DNA of 64,000 bases from Streptomyces sp. WMMC940. Lineage in GTDB: Bacteria; Actinomycetota; Actinomycetes; Streptomycetales; Streptomycetaceae. A program made the position numbers and the translations under genes. Shown one piece after another: positions 37,274 to 45,922 of this stretch; within the stretch, counting starts at the first letter, position 1; each line of letters opens with the position of its first letter. Below the pieces are notes generated by a model. That model did not search any database. It was not told the DNA's origin and saw only the letters and a list, made by a program, of their open reading frames with translations. Where the stretch lies: positions 186,001 through 250,000 of the forward strand of contig NZ_JAPZBC010000001.1 of NCBI RefSeq assembly GCF_027460265.1, read 5' to 3'.

Positions 37274-39006
37274 AGAAGTTCCGGCACCGCGCCTGGCGCG
37301 TCCTGAAGCCGGTCCTCGAAGTGGCCGCGGCCGTCGTCGTACTCGCCGTGCTCATCGTTCTGCCGCTGATCAAGGGAGCGACTCCGCAGGTCAAGAACAG
37401 CCTCAGCGGCTTCGCCGAGAGCCCGGTGGCGAACACCGGGCCGCTCGTGGGGGATCTGAACGCGATCTCCAAAGAGGTCGCCTGTATGAAGTCCTACGCA
37501 GCCGACCCCGCCAACAACATGGTGAACTACCCGCCGGTGATCGGGGCACCGGAGCACACCGATTCCATCCACAGCGGCGTCTACCCGTGCGCCACGTGGA
37601 CCGGTGACTCCAAAGGCCCCAACCAGGTCTTCATGTACAAGTCCGAGAGCAACTACCCCGGCGGCATCGTCTTCGTCACCTTCGGCGGACCCGACGACGC
37701 CTATCTCATCGGCGGGAGCAGCGGGCTGGAGGCGTACTCGCCGGGACCGTACGTGTCGAAGTTCAACCCCTCGACCGGCAAGGAGATCTGGCGCCGGCCC
37801 CTGCTGAACATCAACGTTGGCGGCCAGTTCAACCCGGCCCCCAGCATGGCCGTGGGCAAGGACGGCGTCTACGCGGCGTTCGGGGCCCACGTGTACCGGC
37901 TCGACCCCGCGTCGGGCGCGATGCTCGCCCACCAGGAAGTGCCCATCCTCGACGGGCCGGCGAGCGACGCCAACTTCGACGGATTCCACATCCTGCCCGA
38001 CCCGCAAGGGCACATCCTGCTCAAGAGCCAGAACCGTGTGCCCGGATGCCTCACCTACGGCAACTACGCGCTTTCCTCGTGCCCCGGAGCCACGGCCGCC
38101 AACCCCAAGACCACCGTCGCCGTCCTCGATCCGGCCTCTCTCAAGGTCGTCGACGAGATCAAACTCAGCCAGGCCGTCGTGGCCCGCCCGATCGTGACGA
38201 CCTGGAAGGACAACATCTACGCCTACCTCGACGGCACGGAGACCATCCTCCGCATCCGTTGGGATCCGCAGACGCGGAAACTCACCGAGGACACCACCTG
38301 GGCGCCCCAGTACCTGCTGGAGGGGCAGGGCGCGGGAGACGCTCCCGCCGTCATCGGCAAGTGGATCATCTCCAACGCCAACGCGGCCCCTTCCAAGAGT
38401 GTGCCCATCTGCGCGTTCGCCGTCAGCCAGGACGATCCCAACGACTCCAGCCGCCTGTGCCCCTGGGGCACCGAGCTGCCGGTCCGCGGCGCGAGTGTCA
38501 GCACGTCCGCCGCCGCCTTCTCCACCGACCCGGCGAACAGCCTGCTCTTCATGCAGGACTGGCTCGTCCCGGGAATCTGGGCCGTCCACATCGACCAGGA
38601 CACCGGCGAGATGAAGGTCAAGTGGCAGCGTGACGACATCACCATGGGCGACTACTTCGCCGCGATCGGCCCGGCCGGAAAACGGGTCCTCCTGACCCAG
38701 AACGTCCTCGGCAACACGCCCGCCAAGTCCTTCGCCGAGGACTCCAACTACCAGGAAACCCTGATGTGGCTGGACGAGGCCACCGGAAAGACCCTCGCCC
38801 AGAGCGCTGCCCACCCCGCGACGACCACGGGAAGCCTGATCAACATCGGCTACGGCGGCCGCGTGTACATGATGGGAACCCAAGGCTCCCTCTTCATCTT
38901 TCAGGTCGCCCCCTGCAGCGGCGGCGTGTACGTCCCGGAATCCATCGGCGGGTCGACATGCCCGAAGTCCTCGACACCTTCGCCAACCCCGACACCGAGC
39001 GGCTAG
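37270..39006 (+). CDS. Membrane-anchored PQQ-like beta-propeller protein
   Basis: 578-aa protein with one N-terminal membrane anchor (AAAVVVLAVLIVLPLI) and a large extracytoplasmic domain of repeated beta strands. Repeats include SKFNPSTGKEIWRRPLL, VYRLDPASGAMLAHQEV, VLDPASLKVVDEIKL, HIDQDTGEMKVKWQR and LDEATGKTLAQS, the LD..TG...W pattern of PQQ-like or quinoprotein-dehydrogenase propellers. Several cysteines could form disulfides, and the C-terminus is Ser/Pro/Thr rich. No PQQ-enzyme active-site residues were recognised, so it is more likely a binding or scaffold protein than an alcohol dehydrogenase. Confidence 0.8.
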   Translation: MKKFRHRAWRVLKPVLEVAAAVVVLAVLIVLPLIKGATPQVKNSLSGFAESPVANTGPLVGDLNAISKEVACMKSYAADPANNMVNYPPVIGAPEHTDSIHSGVYPCATWTGDSKGPNQVFMYKSESNYPGGIVFVTFGGPDDAYLIGGSSGLEAYSPGPYVSKFNPSTGKEIWRRPLLNINVGGQFNPAPSMAVGKDGVYAAFGAHVYRLDPASGAMLAHQEVPILDGPASDANFDGFHILPDPQGHILLKSQNRVPGCLTYGNYALSSCPGATAANPKTTVAVLDPASLKVVDEIKLSQAVVARPIVTTWKDNIYAYLDGTETILRIRWDPQTRKLTEDTTWAPQYLLEGQGAGDAPAVIGKWIISNANAAPSKSVPICAFAVSQDDPNDSSRLCPWGTELPVRGASVSTSAAAFSTDPANSLLFMQDWLVPGIWAVHIDQDTGEMKVKWQRDDITMGDYFAAIGPAGKRVLLTQNVLGNTPAKSFAEDSNYQETLMWLDEATGKTLAQSAAHPATTTGSLINIGYGGRVYMMGTQGSLFIFQVAPCSGGVYVPESIGGSTCPKSSTPSPTPTPSG

Positions 39007-39395
39007 CCAAGAGCGGGTGATCCTCTTGCCCGGCAGTCGTGCCCGCGCAGGCTTCGCCTGGAGGGCGGCTGTGCGACGGCAGCCGATGCGACCGGCCCGG
39101 TCGAGGTCGACTCACGCAAGCAGGTCTGCTGTCAGCGCGGCGGTCCCCGCTGCCAGTTCGAGGATTGGCCGAGGAGGGAGTGCCGCCGCCCGGGCGGTCA
39201 GGTCCTCGGCGAAGGGCCGGAGGACCACCGCACGAGGTACCGCTCATAGTCCGCGGGCATGGATTCGGACCATCGCCGATCGGCATCGGTTCCCGTCACC
39301 CTCATGACGGGAGCGCCCCTGGCGAACCCCCGGTGACTGGGCCCGTCCATCCGAGATCCGGGCTGGCACCGCGCCACCGGTGCGGTAGTCCCCGG
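39007..39395. other. Gene-poor interval (389 bp)
   Basis: Convergent spacer after the propeller gene. A short CAAGAG/CTCTTG stem (39008-39028) directly after the stop could terminate transcription. No gene was recognised. Confidence 0.35.
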
Positions 39396-39866
39396 TCAGT
39401 AACCGCGACGACGCCAGCTTTCGGCCAAGGTCGCGATCGTCGCCAGCGGCACGGTGCTCCAGTGCTCCCCGCGTCGGTGGGCCGCCGCCAGCCGCTCCGC
39501 TATCTCCGGTACGGAGGGAGCGTTGTCGAACGGGTCGAGCACCGCCGTCACGCGCAGGCAGACCTCCGACGGCATGCCCGACGCGGCCAGCAACTCACCT
39601 TCCAGAGCGAGGAGTTCGTCGCGGCTCTGATAGGTGGGGACCGTGACTTCCAGGCCCACTGTTTCCCCGGGCCCGGAGAAGTACAGGTGGTGGACGCGGT
39701 TCCCGTTCCGTCCGAGCCTGACGCAGGGCGGCTCCGGCGTGCGGACCGCATCCCGGAAGGCGCTCCGCAGGGCTTCGGGCACCATGCACTCGAGTGCCGC
39801 GCGATGCAACTCGTCATTCGGTCCGGTGAACCGCAGCCCCACGAAAGGTCGTTGTTCCAGTCCCAT
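39396..39866 (-). CDS. Hypothetical protein (156 aa)
   Basis: Soluble protein beginning MGLEQRPFVGLRFTGPNDEL with no family I recognise. It contains VHHLYFSGPGETVGLEVTVP and a helical C-terminus (SVPEIAERLAAAHRRGEHW). ATG at 39866 follows a strong GGGGGAG; a longer frame to 39914 is less likely. Codon usage is normal for the genome, so it is probably a real gene. Confidence 0.6.
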   Translation of the reverse strand: MGLEQRPFVGLRFTGPNDELHRAALECMVPEALRSAFRDAVRTPEPPCVRLGRNGNRVHHLYFSGPGETVGLEVTVPTYQSRDELLALEGELLAASGMPSEVCLRVTAVLDPFDNAPSVPEIAERLAAAHRRGEHWSTVPLATIATLAESWRRRGY

Positions 39867-40014
39867 ACCGCTCCCCCCGGAGACGACGCCGCCCCTCCAC
39901 AAGGTACCCCGCACGACGCCGTGCCAGAGTCGGTATGGCCCCTTGCGACGGGAGATTTTCCGTTCCGGTGTCCCGTCCCGGTGAGGAGCCGGAGCGACGG
40001 CGGCATGATGGGGA

Positions 40015-40345
40015 GGACGAAAGTCGTCGCTCAGCTGTCCACCGTGATCGACCTCGCCTCACGCCCTGGCCGGCCGGGCGATCGCGGACCACAAGCGCGC
40101 CGAATCGTCGCGGACGCACTGGCCGCCGCCGAGCGGACCTCAGCCAGCCTCGCGGGGGCTGTCATGCGCACCGGCCACGGGTGCCACTACACGAGCCGGG
40201 TGCTCGCCGACGCCTGCCCCAAGGAGCATCCGCCGGAGTCCATGAGCACGACCCGACTCCAGCGCGGACGGCACGCCCGCCGAGTCCTCCAACACGACGT
40301 TCACACCTTCGCGGACCGAAACCGAGGCACTACGGGCGGACGCGC
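40015..40345 (+). pseudogene. IS3-family (rve) transposase remnant
   Basis: Pieces of an IS3-type integrase-core transposase appear in shifting frames: AQLSTVIDLASR (about 40028), AGRAIADHKRAESS (about 40070-40112), VADALAAAERTSASLAGAVM then GHGCHYTSRVLADACPKE (about 40105-40230), and SADGTPAESSNTTF (about 40260-40300). These match ...TVIDL.SR..VGWAIADH.R..LV.DAL... and ...HSDRG.QYTS...AD.C...SMS......DNA.AESF...FK.E. The catalytic Asp of HSDRG is altered (TGHGC). It is clearly dead. Confidence 0.7.
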
Positions 40346-40420
40346 ATGGTGAGGAGACTCCCGGTCACACAGAGAACGGAGCACCGCGAACCTTCTCGAG
40401 TGACGTGCCAGACTGCAGGT

Positions 40421-41437
40421 ATGTCCGGAAGGACCGAGCCCCGGGCGGGGCGGCCGCCGCCACGAGGGCATCGATCGCTCACCAGCGCCGTCGCCGTAGC
40501 GGCCCTGTTCGCTCTCGCCGCGTGTGCAGCCCGGGCCGGCGTCCCTGGTGGTGGGAGTACGGGTCCGGTGGTGGGGACGCCCGCCGGTGTGACGGCTACC
40601 ACGAGTGTGGGCCCCGGCGATTCCGCACGAATGGTTCCCCTCGGTGACGGACGCCGGATACATCTGGAGTGCCGCGGATCCGGATCTCCGACGGTAGTGC
40701 TCGTGTCCGGGGCGGGCGGTGCCTGGGACGAGTGGGCAAGCGTCACGGACCCGGCGAATCCCTCGGCGGAACCGGAACCAAGCGACTCCGCGGTGCTTCC
40801 GGCTGTCGCGTCCTTCACTCGGGTGTGTGCCTACGACCGCCCGGGCACGACGCGCGTCGACGGCGAGCTGAGCCCCTCGACCCTCGTGTCACAGCCCACT
40901 ACGGCCGGAGCCGGCGTCGACGACCTGCGGGCGGTGCTCTCCGCTGCCGGTGAACGCGAGCCGTACGTGCTGGTCGGAGCCTCTTGGGGGGCGATGATCA
41001 CAACTCTCTTCGCACAGACCGACTCCTCACGGGTCTCCGGTCTGGTCACGGTCGACGGCGCGTCGAAGTTCCTGAAGGAATCGCTGACACCGACACAGTG
41101 GTCGGACTGGATGCGCAAGATCGAGGCGACGAACTCGAAGAAGCGTCTCGAGGTGCCCGACTACGAGTCCAGCGTCGCCCAGATCCGCGCCGCACCGCGT
41201 TTGCCGCACCCGCTTCCCGCCGCCGTGCTCACCTCCGACCAGCCATGGGACCTGCGGGTCGGGAAGAGCGGATCGACGTGGCCCGCGTGGCTGGCCGCGC
41301 AGAAGAGCCTGGCCGACGAACTCCACGCCCACCACATCACTGACACCGGCAGCGGGCACGGCATCAGCGTGGAGCAACCACAGGTCGTCACCGACGCTGT
41401 ACGGGAAGTGGTCACCCAGGCACGGACCATGCGCTGA
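40421..41437 (+). CDS. Alpha/beta-hydrolase lipoprotein
   Basis: 338-aa predicted lipoprotein: signal peptide with lipobox LAAC (C35), then a Gly/Thr-rich linker and an alpha/beta-hydrolase fold. The oxyanion/HG-like strand is PTVVLVSGAGGAWDEW, the nucleophile elbow GASWGAM and the catalytic His GSGHGISVEQPQVV. Substrate unknown; similar exported hydrolases are esterases or lipases. ATG at 40421 lacks a good ribosome binding site (GCAGGT only). A long frame upstream of it belongs to the IS3 remnant. Confidence 0.8.
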   Translation: MSGRTEPRAGRPPPRGHRSLTSAVAVAALFALAACAARAGVPGGGSTGPVVGTPAGVTATTSVGPGDSARMVPLGDGRRIHLECRGSGSPTVVLVSGAGGAWDEWASVTDPANPSAEPEPSDSAVLPAVASFTRVCAYDRPGTTRVDGELSPSTLVSQPTTAGAGVDDLRAVLSAAGEREPYVLVGASWGAMITTLFAQTDSSRVSGLVTVDGASKFLKESLTPTQWSDWMRKIEATNSKKRLEVPDYESSVAQIRAAPRLPHPLPAAVLTSDQPWDLRVGKSGSTWPAWLAAQKSLADELHAHHITDTGSGHGISVEQPQVVTDAVREVVTQARTMR

Positions 41438-41743
41438 CCGCTCGGCACGAGGTGATCACCGAGCGTGCTGCCGAGCACAGGGACCTCGAACTGGACGACC
41501 TCTTCCTGACCATCGGCCCACCGTTTCCGCCGCGTTGAGCTCCGCCGCCGCACGCGCGCCTGCGTGCGGGCTCGCCCCGGTGGCCCGCAGGAACAGCCGG
41601 CAGCCGGCCGAGCAGGCGGGCCGGCGATCGTGTGCCATCGAGGATTGACCGATCACGAAGCCCCAAGCCAGGGGGCAGTTCGCGATGAATGGCGCATCGA
41701 CGAAGTACGGCACCGGCCGGAGCTCGTGACCGACCCCGGGAAC

Positions 41744-42289
41744 TCATCCGGTCAGTTCGGACCGCCACGGCCGCGGCCACTCCCCCGACGGCGGCGGATC
41801 TCCCGCGATGCCGAGGTCACGCCGCGCGCGCTCGTAGAAGGCATCACGCGCCGCACTCGCCAACCCATGGGCCCTGGCCCACATCTCGGCGTCGACCTGC
41901 CCCTCCCGTACGAGCAGCTCAATGCTCCAGACCGTCTCGTGCCAGCGCCGCGCCGCCGCGATCGTCGCCGCGTCCCCGACGAGCAGGACGGACTCCCACT
42001 CGGTCGCACGCCGGGACTCCGCCTCGGCGAGGAGGGGCAGACCGTCGGCCGGCCGCAGCGGATCTGTCACCTCCGCGAATCCGAGGGCGGCACCGATGCG
42101 CTGGGCGACCCGAAGCTGCGCCTTGAGAGCATTGGCGTAGCGGCCGTACGTCTCGAAGCGTTTCTCGTCCCACCGCTCTTCCCGCTGCCGCTTCCACCGT
42201 CGACGTTCGGTCAGGCTCTGCACGGCATACGAGCCGAGCGAACCCACCACCACGCCTATCAGAGCGGGCAGTTGATCCAAGAGCGCCAC
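41744..42289 (-). CDS. Membrane-anchored hypothetical protein (181 aa)
   Basis: Begins VALLDQLPALIGVVVGSLGS, one N-terminal membrane helix. A basic cytoplasmic stretch follows (RRRWKRQREERWDEKRFETYG) and then a helical domain (AQLRVAQRIGAALGF, ATEWESVLLVGDAATIAAAR, WHETVWSIELLVREGQ). This layout is common in actinobacterial small proteins of unknown function. GTG at 42289 has GGGAGGG upstream. The interval 41438-41743 downstream shows no supported gene. Confidence 0.65.
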   Translation of the reverse strand: MALLDQLPALIGVVVGSLGSYAVQSLTERRRWKRQREERWDEKRFETYGRYANALKAQLRVAQRIGAALGFAEVTDPLRPADGLPLLAEAESRRATEWESVLLVGDAATIAAARRWHETVWSIELLVREGQVDAEMWARAHGLASAARDAFYERARRDLGIAGDPPPSGEWPRPWRSELTG

Positions 42290-42781
42290 AGTCCCTCCCG
42301 ACCGGTTCCCTGATGCCGCACGCTCAACGCCCCACGACCGGGAACCCATACCCACCTTCGCCGGAGACCACCTCTTCTCGGTGGGACATCGGATGTCCCT
42401 GCCGATGGCGGCAGGCCGATCGCCCCCGCCGGCAGGCGCTTTGTGCGGTGCAGCGCAGGGCCGGCGCTCGGCCGGCGTTACTGTGCCAGCACGCCTCGAA
42501 GGCCCCGGCGGGGAGCAATTCCCGCCGGACCGACCCGTGTTCGACCCCCGCTGCACGGTGCTGCCGGTACGTCAGACGGCCCGCGTGCGAGCCGCGTGTC
42601 CGACGGCTTCACTCAGCCCACTTTCGTAACAGAGCGTGCCATCGCCGAGGCGGAACGTGGCCGAGGGCCTAGTCTGGTCGCTGCCGGGTCGACGAGTGAG
42701 GAATTTCTCGGCGGATCGACGGCGGCAAGACCATCTGGTTCGAATGCGGGGTGGAGACCCGCAGGCAATGGGGGGTTACAC
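42290..42781. other. Gene-poor interval (492 bp) upstream of the NACHT locus
   Basis: Divergent spacer with no supported gene. It must contain the promoter of the effector/NACHT pair; no clear consensus was picked. Confidence 0.35.
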
Positions 42782-43234
42782 ATGGCCATGGACTGGCTGA
42801 ACGATGTCCCGGAGCTGGCGGCGTTCTGCGGCACCACGGTGCTCGCGGCGGCGCTGAACCACGGCTACGACGCCGGCGTGCTCCGGTTCACCCGGCTTCT
42901 CGGCCGCGGCGACACCGAGCGGCAGAGCGAGGTCGAGGCGAGCTGGGAGGAGACCGTCTCCGCACTGGGCGCGGCCCCGGACGATGACGAGCTGCAGCGG
43001 GTACGAGCGGAGCACACGCGAAGGTGGACGGCGGAGTTCGCGGAGATGCTGGAGAGCATGGAACCCGCCGAGCGGGGTCGGGTGGCCGCCGAAGCGCGGG
43101 CGCTGGCGCACGAGTTCGCGACCGACGACGGATCCGGAGGGGCGGGCGTGGTCAACAACTTCCACGGTGGTTCCCCCGTGGTCCTGAACGGCGCGCGCAG
43201 CCGTGCGGTGGTCAACTTCGGGACGGCCGGGTGA
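42782..43234 (+). CDS. Small helical protein with C-terminal NNF/VVLNG motif (candidate amyloid-signalling effector)
   Basis: 150-aa protein. Residues 1-115 are predicted helical, starting with a moderately hydrophobic segment (ELAAFCGTTVLAAALNHGYD) and then amphipathic charged helices. A Gly/Ser linker (DDGSGGAG) leads to the C-terminal motif VVNNFHGGSPVVLNG then RAVVNFG (residues 123-147). The same kind of motif starts the downstream NACHT protein. The layout of a roughly 100-aa helical killer domain plus a 20-25-residue motif repeated at the N-terminus of an adjacent NLR matches the bacterial Bell/BASS type. This identity is inferred. ATG at 42782; the stop overlaps the NACHT GTG. Confidence 0.6.
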   Translation: MAMDWLNDVPELAAFCGTTVLAAALNHGYDAGVLRFTRLLGRGDTERQSEVEASWEETVSALGAAPDDDELQRVRAEHTRRWTAEFAEMLESMEPAERGRVAAEARALAHEFATDDGSGGAGVVNNFHGGSPVVLNGARSRAVVNFGTAG

Positions 43235-45240
43235 TCAACAACTTCTTCAGGCCCGCGGTCGTCCTGAACGGCCATGACAGTCACGCAGAGATCCACCACA
43301 CGACCGTCACGATCAGCGAGAGCGAGCTGGACCGGTCCGCCAACCAGCTGGCCGACGCCGTGGGCAGACACTGGCACGCGGAGGCGGACAGCCGGGGACT
43401 GCTCAAGAGCCAGGTGCCCGTGCACTGGCGGGTGAGCGGACACCGTCTCACGACCAGGATCGCCGCCGCCATGGCCGAGCGGGGCCCGCGGAAGTTCCCG
43501 CCGCTGCCCGGGGTCGCCCCGCTGACCGAGAAGAGCCTGCGGGCCGGCGGCGACCTGACCGATCTGCACCGGGTGTACGGCGGCCTGGCCTCGGGGTGCC
43601 TGATGATCGTCGGGCCCGCAGCGGCCGGCAAGACATCGGCCGCGGTGATGCTGCTCCGCGCTGCGCTGCACCACCGGGCGGACCCGGCGAGGGCGCCGTA
43701 CAAGTCGGCGATCCCGGTGCCGGTGCTGATGACGCTGGACGGCTGGGCACCGGACGACGAGAGGAGGGACGTGGTCGACTGGGCGGTCGAGCGGCTGTCC
43801 CGTATGCACAAGGGACACAGGCATCTCCGCCGGTTGCTGGAGACGGGCCGGATCGCGTTGTTCCTCGACGGTTTCGACGAGGTCGACGAGGAGGTGCGGG
43901 CCCTGGCGGTGGCCGCGTTGGAGTCCGCGCCGTTCCGTGTCGTCCTGATCTCCCGCACCGAGGAGGCCGCGGACACGGCCGAGCGGGAGCTGCTGGCCGG
44001 TGCCGTCGCCCTGGAGCTCAAACCGGTGCGGCCCGCCGACGCCGCCGAGTACCTGCTCGACTCGCTGGGCGACCCGGCTCCCGCGGCCTGGCAGAAGCTC
44101 GTCCATCAGCTCCTGGAGGAGCCGGACAGCGCGGTGGCCCGGGCCCTGGCCGATCCCCTGACGGTGAGTCTCCTGGCGGAGGTCTACGCGCCCGACGGGC
44201 CGGTCGAGGAGCTGTTCGGGCTGGCCGGTCCCGACGCCGTCCGGGACCACCTGCTCGATCACGCGGTCGCCGCGGCCTACACAAGGAAGCCGCGGCCCCA
44301 TGGATGCCGCCCCTACTCCCCCGAGACGGCCGAACGGACGCTGCGGTACCTCGCCGCTCGGCTCACCGAGGAGGACACCGGGGGACTGCGCTGGTGGCGG
44401 ATTCCGTCCTGGCCGGGTCGGCGTTCAAGGGCGTGGATCACGGGGACCGCCGTCACCGTGGTGTACGTGACGGTCGTCGTCCTCGCCCTCGCGCCGTGGA
44501 TCGGAACGCTCTGGGCCGCGGGCGCCGCGCTGATGGGGTGGACCCTGGGCACTCTCGATGCCGGCATCCGCATGTCCCGGCTCCATCATCAGGAGCGGCT
44601 GACCAGCGCCGGCTGGCGGGACGTCCTGCCCCTCCTCGCGATCGCGGGGGGTCTGTCCGACTGGATCACGGTGACCGGTCTGACCTGGCTCGCGCTGCGT
44701 TTCGCCGGGCATCCGCAGAGCCTGCTGCAGTGCTGCCTGCTGGGGCTGCCGTACGGATTCGGCGGCCTACTGCTGCGGGGACGTGCCGCCGACCTTGTGG
44801 CCAGAACCATCGTGGCACCCCTTCCGTTGGCCCGCTTCGCCCGCGACATGATCCCGGAGCTGGAGACCGAGACGAGGGTCCTCGGTCCCAGGGACATCTG
44901 GCGTCATCACACGCGAATGCTGTTCCCCCTCGGGATGCTGGCCGGCGGCGCCGTGGGCCTGTACGCCGGGGGGCTGGCGGCGATGTCGAACGGAGCGGGA
45001 TTCGGTCTCGCCCTCGGCGTGGCCATGGGCAGTGGCCACGCCCTCATGGCCGGCGTTCTCAGCAACGCAGCCGTCGCCACCGCCCTCACCGCCGTACAAC
45101 TCTCCGTCCGCGAGGGCACGCCCCTACGCCTCATGGCCTTCCTGGACGACGCGCACCGGCGCGGTCTACTGCGGGCGAGCGGGCCCACGTACGAGTTCCG
45201 GCATGTCCGGCTCCAGGAGCGGCTGGCCCGTCGGCCGTAG
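43231..45240 (+). CDS. NACHT-type STAND NTPase with C-terminal membrane helices
   Basis: 669-aa protein. The N-terminal motif VINNFFRPAVVLNGHDSHAE (about 1-20) matches the C-terminus of the upstream protein. A linker is followed by a NACHT NTPase: Walker A GPAAAGKTS (128-136), Walker B IALFLDGFDEVDEE (208-221) and an ISRTEE sensor. Helical/winged regions follow (DPLTVSLLAEVY), then several membrane helices from about residue 405 on, and a final FLDDAHRRGLLRASGPTYEF RHVRLQERL segment typical of NACHT C-termini. GTG at 43231 is coupled to the preceding gene. It is predicted to sense a trigger and activate the effector by oligomerising. Confidence 0.85.
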   Translation: MINNFFRPAVVLNGHDSHAEIHHTTVTISESELDRSANQLADAVGRHWHAEADSRGLLKSQVPVHWRVSGHRLTTRIAAAMAERGPRKFPPLPGVAPLTEKSLRAGGDLTDLHRVYGGLASGCLMIVGPAAAGKTSAAVMLLRAALHHRADPARAPYKSAIPVPVLMTLDGWAPDDERRDVVDWAVERLSRMHKGHRHLRRLLETGRIALFLDGFDEVDEEVRALAVAALESAPFRVVLISRTEEAADTAERELLAGAVALELKPVRPADAAEYLLDSLGDPAPAAWQKLVHQLLEEPDSAVARALADPLTVSLLAEVYAPDGPVEELFGLAGPDAVRDHLLDHAVAAAYTRKPRPHGCRPYSPETAERTLRYLAARLTEEDTGGLRWWRIPSWPGRRSRAWITGTAVTVVYVTVVVLALAPWIGTLWAAGAALMGWTLGTLDAGIRMSRLHHQERLTSAGWRDVLPLLAIAGGLSDWITVTGLTWLALRFAGHPQSLLQCCLLGLPYGFGGLLLRGRAADLVARTIVAPLPLARFARDMIPELETETRVLGPRDIWRHHTRMLFPLGMLAGGAVGLYAGGLAAMSNGAGFGLALGVAMGSGHALMAGVLSNAAVATALTAVQLSVREGTPLRLMAFLDDAHRRGLLRASGPTYEFRHVRLQERLARRP

Positions 45241-45243
45241 CGA

Positions 45244-45790
45244 TCAGCCGGAAGCCTCGTCCACCACCGGCTCCCGGCCGGTCTCGGCCGCCGCCCGGTG
45301 CGCGGGCCCGGTCGGCGACGCGGGCTGTGGGCGGCCCCGGGGCGCCGCCGCGGCCACGGTGTGGCCTTCGTCGAGCAGGTGCCCCGCCGGCCTGCGCGCG
45401 GCGTGCCCCGGCAGCTCACTCTCCCCGGTGTGGTACGGCGGGTCGCTCGGCCTCATTTCCTCCGGGAACTGCTGCACGGGCTCGCCCTCCGGGACGTCGG
45501 GCCGTTCGCGCGGCGCGGGATCCGGGCCCGATCGCGCCTGTCGCCTCGTCACGGACCTGGGGCGCAAGCGTCCGCCTCCGCGTGCTGTCCAGGCCACCAC
45601 CGTCCTCCCCACCCGCCTTCGCTCCCCGCACACCGACGTCGCCCCTCACCCTGCCGTGCCATCGCCTCGGAACTCCACTTCCCGCGTGGGCTCGGCCTGC
45701 TCCACCTCGAACCGGAGCTGCTCCCCCGTCCCCTCGTCCTGCGCCGCCCCGCCGCAGCTCGCCGAGCGCCTCAGCCGGCGAAACCCCGTG
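45244..45790 (-). pseudogene. Trypsin-co-occurring-domain (TRYPCO2-like) protein, decayed
   Basis: Three reverse-strand frames connect. They are AEALGELRRGGAG then AQDEGTGEQLRFEVEQAE (about 45779-45655), VGVRGAKAGGEDGG...APQVRDEATG (about 45640-45530), and RERPDVPEGEPVQQFPEEM (about 45510-45450) continuing in-frame to the stop at 45244. The LrfevEqaE...EvefR and hTv.L.l.p-like strands fit the trypsin-co-occurring domain 2 family seen in actinobacterial conflict systems. High GC3 is kept in each piece, so the frameshifts are probably recent. It faces the NACHT gene across 3 bp. Confidence 0.5.
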
Positions 45791-45922
45791 CCCGTGCTCC
45801 CCCGCCTCACACCAGACCTACGACTGAGCTCACCGGTCCCTTCCAACCGCCTCACCCTGCGCAGCCGTTCAGCGCACGCAGCCGCGCCTCTGGTTGGTGC
45901 CTGTCACGGGTCGGGCTGACGG

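Noticed and set aside
41438..41540. Short peptide ELDDLFLTIGPPFPP after the hydrolase as a relic of an ABC ATPase C-terminus
   Set aside because: The match is only a few residues and no upstream ATPase motifs exist, so it is not supportable.
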